A stretch of 64,000 bases of DNA from Pyrus communis (lineage: Eukaryota; Streptophyta; Magnoliopsida; Rosales; Rosaceae): positions 24,924,959 to 24,988,958 of the forward strand of contig NC_084812.1 in assembly GCF_963583255.1 (NCBI RefSeq). The letters run 5' to 3'. The notes beneath the pieces were generated by a model. The model did not search any database and was not told the origin of the DNA. It was given only the letters and a program-made list of their open reading frames with translations. The position numbers were made by a program, and so were the translations under genes. Below, piece after piece: positions 49,858 through 63,171 of the stretch (the first letter of the stretch is position 1; every line of letters begins with the position of its first letter).

Positions 49858-50555
49858 CTCCATCCTCCAATGATTCAGACCCAAATCATGAAAAAGTGCT
49901 ACCTTCTGAGGACACCCATTTAATCAATCAGCAGTTCCTCTGCATCCAATTCCACATTAAATTAACAAAATATCCATTTAATAAAAAACTAAAGGAAAAA
50001 TTAAAACAGATAATGAAATAAATAATTCAAATTAGTTCTTACAGATTGAAATATAGGGCAGCAAAGGAACAGTAGAATATGTTTTAATCTGAAACAAAAA
50101 GGGGTTCTTCTCTTCTCAATTCCTTGCCTGCATCAAACACAGCCAAGTTAGACAAATTGGTAGATCATTAAAATACATATTTCATAAACAATCCACTAAA
50201 CAAAATCTACCCAGACGGGTTCTCACAGATTGAGAGAAATCCTTGACATTAAACAGTTGAAGCTCAAAATTTTGGCATATTGGAGGGAAAACACAGGAGA
50301 AATGGGGGAAGAAATGGTTGGGGGGGGGGGGGGGGGGGGGGGGGGTGGTGGTGGGGCGCCAAGAATGTGAAGAACAATAATTTTTTTGGTGGAATTTGGG
50401 AAGAAGCCAAAGCAGAGATTCAGGGTAAGAGGATAGAAACTATGATCCGCATGTCGTTATGTCAAATTTTTCTCAATCCTTCTATTTTCTCTCTTTAATT
50501 TTGTATAATAATAATAACTACATTTCAAAGATACAGGTTTTTGTTTTTGTTTTTG

Positions 50556-50586
<31 letters not shown>

Positions 50587-50762
50587 CTTGGTAAATCAGA
50601 CGCACTTATTTTTTTTTTTCTGTGACAGAATGGACCCTCTATATAGTCCATGGAAAACAAATAAAATCAGAGTTTGGCGTATCTTCCACCAAAAAGAAAT
50701 AAAATAAAAATAAATAGTCTCTTTGCTTTCAATAATAGCAAAAAGAAAATCAAGCGTTGTTC

Positions 50763-50794
<32 letters not shown>

Positions 50795-52685
50795 AGGGAA
50801 TGAAGCATTTCGTGGTAGTTGGGTGGTTGATTATCCATTCAAGAAGCATTCAAACGTGTTTATGTTTAGTCCTACCAAAAACAAGATATGAAGTCTCATA
50901 CCATAAATAAAGAAAAAATAAATAAATGAAACAACACGTCTAGGATAAAGACCAATTCACCTACTCCTTGAGATATTTTTTTAGTGTGCAGAGAATACGG
51001 TCCAGTAACACTAAATATAACAATACAAGTGGTTAATCAATTGTATTATTACACTTAGTATGCAAGACCATATTTACATTGGTGTGTCAAACCATGTTCC
51101 CCACATAATAAAAAATTTATCCTACTCTTGAGTCTCCTATGCTTCCAATGCATGTATAATCCTTCTCATTTTTTCATAGCAAAATAGATTAGAGAAGAAA
51201 GAAGAGAATAGAACGAAATAATCAAATTTAAGACCTCAAATACGAGAATAAATATTATCAACGGTATTAATAGCCTCTAACATTTCCCATAAGTCTATGA
51301 GAATCTTATACCAAATCAACCCATTACATAATTTTCAGACTTATTCTTATCCTTCCCGTGGTAAACTTTGTAACAAGCCCTACTGACCTCAATAAAGCCC
51401 GACTCTTGTCTTGCCAACCATTTCCACCAAGGCCATGCAAAATGGGCAAATCACCAAAATGAAAATGATAAAAAACACTTTTCTAGCCTTTTATACACCT
51501 ATGTTTAATTATGTTTGTTTTTTGTTTTGATTTATTTAATTTAATGATCAAAATAAATAATTTGTATAAGAACTTAGAGCATGTTCACCCGTTGGTGGAA
51601 GATAAGGACAAAGGCAACAATGTTGCCCTCCAGCCCAAAACTCCCCCCCCCCCCCAGCAATCCAATAAAGCAAGGGCGAGTGATGGGCCAACCACTGCCC
51701 ACCCCAAAAACCTGTGCTAACGTTAGCCATGACTCTTTTTTTTGTCAGCCACATGTAATACACAAGGGAGAGTGGGCCGAAAAAATTGCAGCAGAGGACC
51801 CTGCTGCAGCAGAGCACTGACTGCTTATCAACGGCTTGGACATGTAGCGAATGGAGGGTCGTTGGATTTCCAACAGCCAGATGATCTGGACCGTTAGATT
51901 TCTAACAGTGGATTTCTAACAGTAAAAAAAATAAAATATTACCAAAGTTAAAAAATTTTAAAAATTCAGAAAAAATAGAAAGAAAAAAAACTATAAATTT
52001 TTTTTATATTATTATTTTATAAATACCCAACCATCTTCTCCATATCCCTATCACAACTTTATATGCATTTTTACTACAATCTTCTATATTTGTTTTCCAC
52101 TTTTCAAATTCTTTTCTTTTTTTTCCAAAAAACAGGTGAAAAGGCAATTTGATCGATCGCAGAAGATGTTGCTTTGCTTGAGGTTTGGGTGCTTGTTACT
52201 CATGACCCGATCACTGAAAATGAGATGAGGATGCAGCATATGCAGAAGAAGTCATGCACAATTTGTCGAGAAGATTCAAGGCACATCCTAGACTGAGTAA
52301 TCTCTGACGAGTATGTACAAACATCTATATAAAGATTTGAAAGCTTGACAATATCTCATTCCAAAAGCGGAAGGAATTTATAAAAGTGGCAATAATCTAG
52401 CCAATATGATAATATTATTTTATTATTAATATATTAAAAATGTAATTAATATGTTATTATTTTGACCTTTGTTACGAGCACCTATCAACCGTGAAGATAA
52501 GCACGTATTCTGTGTGACTGCTCCGAAGTCATCCGAAGGCTTTATATGAAGTTTCATTCTAGTGTGTCCCCTATGAACCGATGTTCACGTAATTACGTTC
52601 CATCGCCTTATGTTGTTAATTTCCCTCAACTCAAATACCTTCGACAAGCAAACTTTGTTCACTACTGTTTTTAAAGTTTTACCCC
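49858..52685. other. Arf-GAP upstream region and spacer
   Basis: Likely 5' UTR and promoter of the Arf-GAP gene up to about 50300. A run of about 26 G lies at 50320..50345, a T run at about 50557..50583 and an A run at about 50768..50790. At 52140..52300 a faint similarity to PIF/Harbinger ORF1-type proteins (ALLEVWVLVTHDPITENEMR) may mark an old transposon. Otherwise nothing was recognised. Confidence 0.45.
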
Positions 52686-52689
52686 CCTG

Positions 52690-52835
52690 CTTGACCCCAC
52701 AACGTTTGCTAGATTGTCACCGTGGGTGAGAGTTGAACCTCAGAGGCTTGGGAGCAACTCTCACCCACAGTGCGCTTGGGAGCGAATCAAGGACCTGACC
52801 GCTAGACCACTAGAGGCCGTGTAAACAAGTTAGGG
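52690..52835 (-). mobile_element. Possible tRNA-derived SINE
   Basis: On the minus strand TGGTCTAGCGGTCAGG resembles a pol III A box, and GAGGTTCAACTCTCACCC a B box about 65 bp on. The ends and target duplication were not found. Confidence 0.4.
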
Positions 52836-52968
52836 TTTCCGATAAATATCTTTAATTAAGAGCCTACAGTTTCTAAACAATCTAGTTTACAACGTGTAAA
52901 CAAGTTAGGGTTTCCGATAAATATCTTTAATTAAGAGCCTACAGTTTCTAAACAATCTAGTTTACAAC
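52819..52968. repeat. Exact 75-bp tandem duplication
   Basis: Units 52819..52893 and 52894..52968 are identical by eye (GTGTAAACAAGTTAGGG... TAGTTTACAAC). The duplication is very recent or under conversion. It abuts the putative SINE. Confidence 0.95.
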
Positions 52969-53764
52969 TAGACTATAGGAAAATGCTAAAGAGATCATTA
53001 ATCGATTTCTAGTATGGAGTAGTCCAGAAAAAAATAAATACATCATAGTTTGGTTTTCGTAAAACCAAATGCATATTAAAGTGAAGTCTTCTACGAAACG
53101 TAAATTGATGAGGAACAGAAAATCGATTTTAGACAGAGGATATATAAGTACGAGGAAAGCTACGTAGACTAAATTTTTCAACCAAACGATTTGTTACTAA
53201 TAAGAAATAAACACGTTAATCAACATTTGAATAATAATCCTATATGGATATAATACTGACCATATTTTCTGCCATGTTACTCTACAAGAAATCAAAAGCG
53301 TGATTAGCACCAAAAAATGCTTCCGATACCTCTTACGAGGACACCTGCACTTGAATTAGTATTCTACCCCACTTCTACTACCCATCCATATTCAACTCAT
53401 AAGAATTCGTACAGCGATAACAACCAGATTAAACAAGTCACCCGGTCCAGACGCTCTAATTAGTGTTGGCATTAAGCTCGTGTCAAAGTCGAAAAGTGGG
53501 AAACATTATACGCAACCACAACCCCAGGACGGCAAAGAAAAACAAAAAGAACACCATCCGCAGATGATCATTTCAACGGATATGGGATTTTTTACATTAG
53601 TTGCCAGAACGACATTTGTTCTCAAAACAAAAAGCAATGCTGTTTCAAGCCTCGAACCCAAAGCATTACAAATATAAGAACAACCGCAAAACAAAGCAAA
53701 CGGGCGGTAGAGGATCCTATGCAGACGAAGCAAGGAAATTTCTTCATTTGTTAGGAATATGAAG

Positions 53765-54138
53765 AATCAACACGTACACAAATAGGTGTAGCGGATATGA
53801 GAATACTTCGTTAAATGTATTGGCACACAAGAAAGGATAAGATTAAGAACGAGGATATCCGAGGTAAAGTAAGGAGTAGCCGAAATTGAAGGAAAAATGA
53901 GAGAAAATCGGTTACAGTTGTTTGAACATGTGAAACAAAGACCTACAGATGCGATTACGTGACAGAAGTTCAAGGCTGAAAAGGTAGAGGAAGACCTAGA
54001 AGGACTTTGGAAGAGACTCTTAAGAAAATACTTAGACTATTTGGATCTAACGGAAGACGTGACACAGTGACACAGAACCGAACGCAATGACGTTCTAGGA
54101 TTCATATAGCTAACCCTGGGAAAAAGGCTTTATTGTTG
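53765..54138 (+). mobile_element. 5'-truncated RTE-type LINE with 17-bp target duplication
   Basis: The translation recalls the RTE reverse transcriptase C terminus across several frames: ADMRILR, HTRKDKIKNEDIRGK, AEIEGKMRENRLQLFEHVK and YLDLTEDVTQ, ending in a (TTG)n tail. TTGTTAGGAATATGAAG occurs at 53748..53764 and 54139..54155, a perfect 17-bp duplication that defines the ends. Confidence 0.88.
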
Positions 54139-54477
54139 TTGTTAGGAATATGAAGTTAGGGGTTGAATTAAGCCTACCAACCAAGAAAACATATGGCATT
54201 TTCGATTGAGACTGCCCGAAAAGCATTACCATTCATCATGATTCAAGTGAAAAGTAAGCATATATAGCAATGAAATTCAAGTAAAAGATCAATCTAAATA
54301 AACAAGAAGCGAGCATTGGTTGATGCTTATATTAGGTAGAAACTAGAAAGTAATTCATCAAGCCAAGAAAATCTCTAGGTTTCCATAAGACTAGATTAAA
54401 CAAAATCGACGCCAATAGTCTAAAACGACATGTAACAATACCCGAAACGACAATTCATCAAAAGAAAAGCATGAGAC

Positions 54478-55002
<525 letters not shown>

Positions 55003-55190
55003 TTATGACCTAGGGTTTCACTGGGTTGTATCCTGACGACGTCGTTTTGATGTGTGTTGTGGGCTGGTGAGGTCTCCTTGATTGAGTGACAACCCATTTC
55101 TGAAAAGTTCAACATGTTTAGGCCCAGAACTGTAACTTTTTATTTTATTTTATATAGAAATGTAATTGAGGAAACTGGATTGCAACTAAT

Positions 55191-55421
55191 GGCTCGTTTG
55201 GATATCTTTTTGAAATAACTCAAAGTGCTTTAGAAAAACTGTTTTTGGGTTCCAAAAGCACTTAAAGTGCTTCCTGGAAGAAGCACATAATTGATGCTTC
55301 TTGCATAAAGCACTTTAAGTGATTTTTTAGGATTTACTTATATTTTTACTAAGGATTGGTTCTACAAACATTTTCACCAAAAGCACTTTCAGTCATTTTA
55401 AAAGCACATCCAAACGAGTTC
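55191..55421. mobile_element. MITE copy 2 (CTCGTTTGGA-type ends)
   Basis: About 231 bp. The left end GGCTCGTTTGGATATCTTTT and right end AAAGCACATCCAAACGAGTTC are inverted repeats. The interior has GCACTTAAAGTGCTT and ACTAAGGATTGGTTCT, as in the copy at 1465. The target duplication is not clear (TAA/TAAT candidates). Confidence 0.75.
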
Positions 55422-56562
55422 TAATTTATTATCGCTCATGAAAACAATCAATCAATCTGTTGGTCTTGGCTAATAGCGACATGCGAAAACAACCAAGTCG
55501 TTTAGAAGAGTCTAAAAGCCTATTCAAGGGGCCAATGCACCTTTTAACTAACAACTGAGTTCACAATTCATGCAGAGAAAGTCGTGCGTGGTCCATCCAA
55601 CACGCCCACTCCGGACGAGCAATTGGAGAACAACATACCGCGTTCCTGCCTCCCGGACGTGCCGTCCCGCTGTAGCTCGCTCCCTGTGCATACCGGGGGG
55701 GCCTTGCTACACCCCTAACAACAAGGTCGCCACAGCCTCCGCAGCGATGAATGACCAGTACCAGCTCAGCGGGAGGAAGAGTAGCGCTGCCATGCGCTGT
55801 TTTGGAGAAGAAGAAGAAGAAGATTTGAAGAAGAATCAAGCAAGTTGGAATGTTTACTGGAAGGCGAACGTTGCAGCACAAAAGTTCTTGTAAGATCGAT
55901 CATGACAGTGTATTTCACAGACTAATTTCGTCGGACCTCTTCAGGAATCAGAAGCATCTTGGAGTCCTTGGGAACACTCATTCCCTTCCATACTTTTACT
56001 TTGCTTTGTTAAAGCTTCTTCTTGCATCAACTTTCCACATTCAGTTTGTTCGTTTACTCCCCTTTCCGTGTTTATGTTTTAATTCTCTTTGTGTTTATTC
56101 AATCGTTCTAGTCCAACAACGAGTGCAGTTGAATTCAATGAATAAAACTAAAGTGTGAAAATCACTACCCGAAAGAAATCACGACAGCCTTGGTGGTTTC
56201 ATTCAGTAACCTCTTTATCTTGTAGAAGACCAAACGGTCCAAACATGCAACTTATCCAAGCTCTTGATCTGATACAGTACCAAACATACAATAGTAACAA
56301 GCACGATACACATCATACTGATTATATATTCACAAAAATACAGAGCGAACAGTTTCGCGGACGTTTTAGATTAAAATTCTCGGTTCTTTTTTCTCTCGGT
56401 TTTTTTTTTTTTCCCTCTGTTCTAGCAGTTAAAATGCTAGGTTTTTCTCTACATCAGAAGCACAATTAAGGACCTTAAAAAAGGCTAATGAGAGACTAGC
56501 ATACTAAATCAGTAATTCCAGTTGTTTGATACATATATTATCCCATGACTGTAGACCTTGAC
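55422..56562. other. Spacer between eS25 and PTST-like gene
   Basis: A locally GC-rich stretch (55570..55893) is open on both strands but matches no family I recognise. The right part is probably 3' UTR of the PTST-like gene. Confidence 0.4.
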
Positions 56563-59500
56563 CTACTCCACAATTAACAAGTTATTTTTCGTTAATCCCT
56601 CACCAACTGTAGGGAATTCTGGTGATAGCTTCCATTCCCCATCAACCAAGAACTTGATTTCGTACCTTCAAAAATAAACCTACGGGTCAGAGTGAAGAAA
56701 GGGAGGAAGAGGAGGAATAGTTGAGCGATCGGATACATACTTTCCAGGTCTCAGCATTAATGTTGTCGAGAATGTGGTGAAAGAACCAGTGTACTCCGGA
56801 GATAAATCCTCTCCTTGACTCCATCCATCAAAAGTGCCCATAACTTGCACACACTGTTATTAAGACAAAAATACTCCGTCATCATTTTCTTTGCAACAAA
56901 GTGAACCATATTATCGTATTCCAGAGTCGCTAATCATTACCACACTCCCTTACTAGAGGAAAAGGAATTACACAAGTATCTGGTTTTTAAGTACCTCAGC
57001 CATGCCACACCAGAATAGGGGAACCTCCTTGGATTGTGCAGCACCAACATCCTTTATTTGTTCCTTCAACTTTTCATGTACAGCTTCACACATATAACAG
57101 TACTTTTGTCAGAACATAAGGAAAGTTTACAAGCAAGGAAACATCAACATAACCGCATTACAATTCAAAGAACTTCAATATAAATTGGGAAATAACAATT
57201 TTGAAATTAAACAGGGGTCCCCACCCAAATATCTTGCCAATGTTTATCCCAATTCCAAATACCAAAGCTCAAAGATGAGAACATAAGGAATAACCCACGT
57301 ACAGGATATCAGAAATAATCTCTCTCAACTCAAGAATCCCAGTCATTTGCACAAAAACCATGTTGACTCCAAAGGACGGATGCCCAGGAGTTTTATGTAC
57401 TTGAGGTAATCACTGCCAACATTTACCATGTCCAACCTATTTCAATCCCCAAATGCCAAGAGCCAACCAATCTTCTTCCTTAGGTTTCCGCTCTGAATCA
57501 CCAACTACTAAGTGGTCCTTTCTCCAGTTGTCACTCCTCACTCGAGTGGTCTTTGTTCCTACATTATGTTTCTTATTGCTCTTCACTAGATGATTGTAGC
57601 CCATATATGACTTATTTTGATTATTCAAATAAAGATTATCTGAAAACGGATTTAAATTTTGATTTGAAATGTATTTTTGGGAAAAATGGAAAATCAGAGA
57701 GATAAGAGAGAGGGAACTGGATATTGATTCACATTTCAAGGCACCTATCCATGCTAAGCTCAACTGTATTTTGTGGAGAAGATGCACCTTAGGAAACATC
57801 GTGCTATTGAAAGAGAAGAAAATATATACTTTATTATCTTTGTGCACAATCATTTGTGTTGTGTTGTATGATGCTTTTTAACAAACTTTCTCAGTAATCA
57901 GGAGAGAATAAAAAATTTAGCAGCAACAGGAATGAGAGTGAGTACGAGGAATAAATAAATAAATCCAGATCAGCAAGTTACCTTCTAAACGGGAAAGAAG
58001 GTGGGATTGAATGTATTTCCCATTAATCTTTCTTGAACCTTCAGGAATAACAGATTTAGTGTTTTCTTCTGCTAATTTCACCAAAGCCTGCCCATTAGAA
58101 CAACTAAAGGAATGATGACATCACAAGTCTTCAACTTTATTGAATCAGGTGAACCGTAATGCATGATAACACCATGTTCAAATGGTGCTAGTAGGTATGT
58201 TATTAGTAACGTACTAACGTGGTTGTCGTAAAAGTTCAAGGTTTATGATATATAGATCCTATGGTTTGATGTTTGACATTCTTAATGTTTAACTTGTTTT
58301 AACAGAATTCAATCAAGATGGCTTTTGAAACCAAGCAACTATAAACATCTAACTAAACACATTTTGGCAGCGGATAAGACCCCAACAACATATCAAAATC
58401 GGGACTGGAATTATTTGCTCTTCCAAAGAGTGTTCGACCTACAACCATTTTTGTACTACTAAAAAGATTTGTAGAATGCTGAAGAGACCAAACATGAACA
58501 GAGTCTCTCCCTTGGAACTTAGATTACTCACATGTGATAAAAATCCTGATCAACAGAGACTTAATAAGTCATTAGTGGTGACATATGTTCATGCAAGACG
58601 TGCAGACAACCACCACTAGTAAAATACGTAACCTGAATTTCAAGTTCCAAGACAGCAAGTTCACGTTTGAAGTTAACCAACGCATCCTCCTTTATATGCA
58701 ACTGTGTAAATAACAAATCAAAATCAGATGTCAAATCTATTACACATGATAGAACTATCTAGACTGACGGACTGAAGAGATGTATAATTCAAACGAGATA
58801 ACCTTATACACATCCAAGATGTCTCCATTTAACAGCATCCATGAATTATAATCAATGCGTGTTAGTTTTCTCAATGAACTTAAGACAATAGCTCTCATGT
58901 GGATTAAATAATCCGAACCAAAAATCCAAGCAATATATTTTCTGACATTTTTCTCATAACTCAAATGATGAAAGTGGTGGGGCGTGGGCGCATCTTTATC
59001 TTCCAGTATATTCAGTTCAACTACCTTCAAGTTTAAAATAACATTGTGAATGCACGAACCTTTATATCATATGCGAAACATGCCAACAACCCTATTTTCA
59101 AACTAATGCTTCATCGCTCAGTTATGATTTATTTTCCTCCTGTTATATGGTTTTTATTTATTTAAATGGAGCATTTACTGATAGAAAGGAGTATCATTGA
59201 AAAGCTGGACTCAACAACGTATCAATCCAGTTTCCTGTTGTGTGATAGAATCTTTACTCTTCGGTTTAATTAACATGTATACTGCTGCTACAGTGCATTA
59301 CTAAGTGCAAAACAATCCAGTCAAATCAATGAGGATATCAGCAAAGATGACAATAACATAAAACATGGCCACTCTCATAAAATGATGAAGAAGAACTTAA
59401 ATGACATATTGAATTAGGTGTCAATTTATATAAAGGACATTGCTACAAGATACATACAAACCTGTCGTTTGAGGAACCGATTTTGTTGATTGGCTTCACT

Positions 59501-60801
59501 TAGTTTTTTGACGAGCTTTGTTCTTTCAGAATCAGCTAGCAGTGACTTCAACTGATATATAGTTTTAACATAAGTTAGTCTTGATATCTAATATATTTCT
59601 GGAAATACCAAACAAACCCATGCCCAAAGTTAAGTCCAAGACCTTACTTTTCCCCAACCTTCCCTCTAATACTATTAAAAATCCTTTTATACCTTTCCGT
59701 CCATAACACTCACGTGTGGGAAATTACCATATACTTTAGAACAATCAGAATAAAGGCAGATATTGGAGTTAACACGTTTTCAATCATGTGGTGGTATTTT
59801 CCAGAACAATATAACCATTTTTCCTTTAGAAGAAAGCTCTCTATTTTCATTTACTTTCACTGAGCGACTGAAGGATTTAAAGTATGAACCACAAGTAGCC
59901 AGGAATGCTAAACAACTAGAAAAGGAAATTCATAAATTTGGAATGCTGTCCAGGATTTGTGATTAAAAAAATCAATAGAATAAAAATAAAAACCCCATTG
60001 CAAATTTGCGATAGTAGATATCCAATGCAGATATTATCAGTAAACTATGCTACAAAAATAATTTCACTAATCAGTTGAACAAAAAATATGGGTTTGGACT
60101 TTGGACCATGAAAATTATAAATATGGAATTTAAGGGTGGTGACTTTTCCATTTACCGCCCAATTTACAATGTTAAACAAATTAGTGGCACGGGTTACCTC
60201 ATTACTTCTTAAAGGTTGAGGAAGAGGCTCCTCCTGCGAATCTTCAGTTGCATTTTCATCATTTCCGCTATAGATTTCTGCACGTACTGATGATGATTCC
60301 TCCAAACCAGTGGGAATTGAACTTATTCTCCAGAAGACATGGTTCAAGGGATGCTTCCTAGTACAAACTTCAGAACCTATCAGCCTCTGATAGCCCAACT
60401 TGAGTTTCCAAGTAGTTGCACCATGTGGAAGTGGGTGGATATTTCTCCAATCCAATTTTCTCGAGCTTTTTCTTGATAAACACAGGACCTGTTTGTCAAG
60501 GCAACACCTGTCAAGACTATGATGATAAGAGAATGAAATTCATAAATGCTTAACGACACGATCAATGCCGTGAATTAATGGAGATTGGTTATTACTGTCA
60601 GCACTGTTAAGTAGATTGATAGTGCAAGAGCAGATCATGCAGAATCAATGTTTCCGATAAGCGTCAATCCAAATCATCTATAGGTAAAACAGTGTTTGTT
60701 TAGTGATTTTTCAACTAGTACAAGGAGGACCAACTGAATTTATCTATAAAAGTTGAGAATTCTTACCGCACGGTACCCATCTCCATGTTGATAGATTCCA
60801 T
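56563..60801 (-). CDS. PTST1: PTST1-like protein (CBM48, protein targeting to starch)
   Basis: Eight coding exons on the minus strand join in frame: 60767..60801, 60198..60507, 59462..59551, 58633..58701, 57982..58087, 56995..57083, 56741..56853 and 56563..56665. They total 915 nt, 304 residues. The N terminus is basic and unstructured (plastid transit peptide likely). The middle is a coiled coil (LADSERTKLVKKLSEANQQN, then LELEIQALVKLAEE). Next comes GKYIQSHLLSRLEAV, and the C-terminal CBM48 reads CVQVMGTFDGWSQGEDLSPE to YEIKFLVDGEWKLSPEFP. The order matches Arabidopsis PTST1 (At5g39790). Family knowledge: it binds granule-bound starch synthase through the coiled coil and carries it to starch granules in plastids for amylose synthesis. 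The ATG lies just after an acceptor, and a 5' UTR exon is likely at 61091..61380 (donor GTAAGT). Met1 or Met8 could be the start. Confidence 0.93.
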
Positions 60802-61380
60802 CTGAAAAATCGTTAAAACAAATAAACGTGGTCACAATCTTGCTATAAGATTGGATAACTCCACAATTCTCTAAAATCCCACTTGTCTGTCAAAAGGAAG
60901 CAATTACCAATGATGGTAATTCATCCAAAGGTTCGTTTACTAATCAGTAATCGGAATGCGAAAATTCACATAAAAATTGTTTCTTTACATGAATTAAGAG
61001 AAACCCCATCAGATGAATAATGGAACTGAACTCACATTTCAACTCTGGAAAATTTACATATAAAAAAGAAAAGAAATTGAAAGGACTTACAGCAGAAAGA
61101 TGGAGCGGAGAGTAGTAGCTCCGGTTGGCGCTCAGGTGGAGATGGTGGCGAGGGAGACGAGAGATGGTTGGAGTAGGAGGAGGAGCTATATCAATGGAGA
61201 AAGAGGGGTTAGAAACTTCTTCAATCTTGAGATGTGATCCGGTGTAGTGTGGACTGTGCAGTGCCGGATAACATAGATTGAAGAGACATTCTGCATCCAA
61301 TAAGATGACGCCGCACTTGTTGTTGTATGTATGAGTGCGTTTTTTCTCGGAAATTCTCTTTGTGAGGGTTGGATGCTTCA

Positions 61381-62230
61381 AAAATATTTATTCATCGTAT
61401 ATTATGCAGTTAGTTTTTATCAAATATTGTTTATATTCAATTTTAAATAAAAAATTTATAATGATTTCTAACCGTAGAATATATAATGAATATATGCGAT
61501 TGGAAGAACTTTAATTCTCACAAACCAGCGCAAGGTAATCATCACCCACTTCCAAATCATGTCACTTCTCTATTTTTTTTTTTTAATACATATGATATAT
61601 ATATATATATATATATTTGAAATACGATATTTGTTAAACCGTAATATTAAGTGACGTCACCGTCCTAATATTTTTTAGAACCTTGTGCAGGAATGAGCTT
61701 ACTCCAGTTATTTGCATATAGCCCTTGCCGCCACAAATGTGCCAAAATGATACCCGCCAATACTTCCATTCTCCACCCAAGCCCTACACTAAAAGTTGGG
61801 GAGTCAGCTATGCATTTAAATTCGTTTTTTTGCAATAACCGAATTTAAAACTTCTCACATAATATTAAGTGACGTGCCACTTCTCTATTTAACTAATGTT
61901 TTTAGACAATTTATCAATTATGTGATGTATAGCTAATAGGAAATAAGCACGTTAATTAATAAGTAAGTAATAACTCAATTATCAATAACCATATCATATG
62001 ATTTGGAAAATTTGATTTAAATAGATGTCTCCCACGTTACCCCGTAAAATTGTGGGTTTGTTACTACAATAGTGGCCAATAATGCCAGTATACATTTGAG
62101 GGACCTAATTTGTTAAACAGTTCTCTGTTTGATATCCTTGTATTGACATGTTGTATAGGCAGGCATTACTATATCTATAAATTTCTTAAAGAGAGGTACC
62201 ATAAGTGTGCAATTAACTGTCTATGCACAG
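61381..62230. other. Spacer left of the Pack-MULE-like element
   Basis: AT-rich with a (TA)n run at 61594..61616. No gene seen. It includes the probable promoter of the PTST-like gene at its left. Confidence 0.5.
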
Positions 62231-63171
62231 AGAAAATTGGAAAAATAACCAAATTTCAGATCCCAAATAGAATTCTAACCACCATTTTAAATTTTTAATA
62301 ATTATAACCAAAATTTGATATGAAAATACTAATACACCCTTAAAATAAAGTTTTCTAAAAAAAAACAAAAAAAAAAAAAAACCAAAAAACAAAAGGCTCG
62401 GCTGTCTTTTACCGCCATCCCTGTCCTTTCTAGACGATAATCCAAAACCACATAAACTCAACACAAGCACAACCAGCCGTAGCGTGCAACATGATCCCTC
62501 TCTCTTCCTCCTCCTCTTCCTCTTTTATACTATCACACACAACTTTCGTTTAGTTCCGAACCCCCAAAAAATTTTCGACCTCCTCCACATGAAGACGACC
62601 TTCACTCTCAGTCTCAGTCAGCTTCCTCCTCTGCTCTCCAATTTCTGATTCTCAACTATGATGATGTAATCCTTGAGTTCGAGCACTTGCACCACCAAGC
62701 TTACAACGAGGCCTTCACTCACTTCAATGTCCGTTGCCCTTCCTCAACATCAGCCCCTCAATTGGGACCTCCACTTCTAAGATCAGCTCCAGAACCAAAT
62801 TGTTGGTGAAAAGCCCAAAATGCGATGGTCCCTTCTCTTTTTCTCTCATTTTCTCCAAGGGTTGAACTTTGGATTTTGTTTTCTTCTATGATTGAATTGG
62901 GGTTTTGGGTTGTTTAAGGAACTTCAAGGAGCACGGGTGGCTTTGAACTTATTCAATTCTACTTCGAATCTCTTGATCTTAATTGAATCTTGCTTTGTTT
63001 AATTTCTATGGATGACATTTTTTTTTTTTTTTTTTTTTTTTTTTGAGAAAACTTTATTTGAAGGGTGTATTAGTACTTTCATATCAACTTTTGGTTATAA
63101 TTATCATAAATTTAAAAAGATGGCTAGATTTCTATTTAGGGTCCACAATTTGGTTAGTTTTCCAAATTTCC
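62231..63171. mobile_element. Pack-MULE-like element with long inverted ends
   Basis: The left arm about 62231..62371 (AGAAAATTGGAAAAATAACC, later GATATGAAAATACTAATACA) is the inverted counterpart of the right arm about 63045..63171 (GGGTGTATTAGTACTTTCAT, later TTGGTTAGTTTTCC). The arms are about 130-140 bp and imperfect. A/T homopolymers mark the inner edge of both arms. About 670 bp of unrelated, host-gene-like DNA lies between. This is the structure of a non-autonomous Mutator-like element carrying a gene piece. A 9-bp target duplication was not found. Confidence 0.65.
62491..62827 (+). pseudogene. HAD-hydrolase (CbbY-like, At4g39970 type) gene fragment
   Basis: A Ser-rich N terminus (ATG 62491) suggests a plastid transit peptide, with stops. 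From 62633 the translation reads ALQFLILNYDDVILEFEHLH, HQAYNEAFTHFNVRCPSS and, after a frameshift, LNWDLHF, stop, DQLQNQIVGEKPKMR. In intact relatives the first block is the DxD nucleophile motif (FDCDGV); here the first Asp is lost. It ends at an exon border (TG, then GTCCC...) and intron-like sequence follows, so the piece came from genomic DNA, not a cDNA. Not functional. Confidence 0.75.

Noticed and set aside
57437..57853. 138-codon minus frame
   Set aside because: Falls in an intron of the PTST1-like gene; flanking exons join in frame without it.
58755..59030. 91-codon minus frame between PTST1-like exons
   Set aside because: Intronic; the exon at 59462 joins the exon at 58633 in phase, and the frame has no similarity to PTST proteins.
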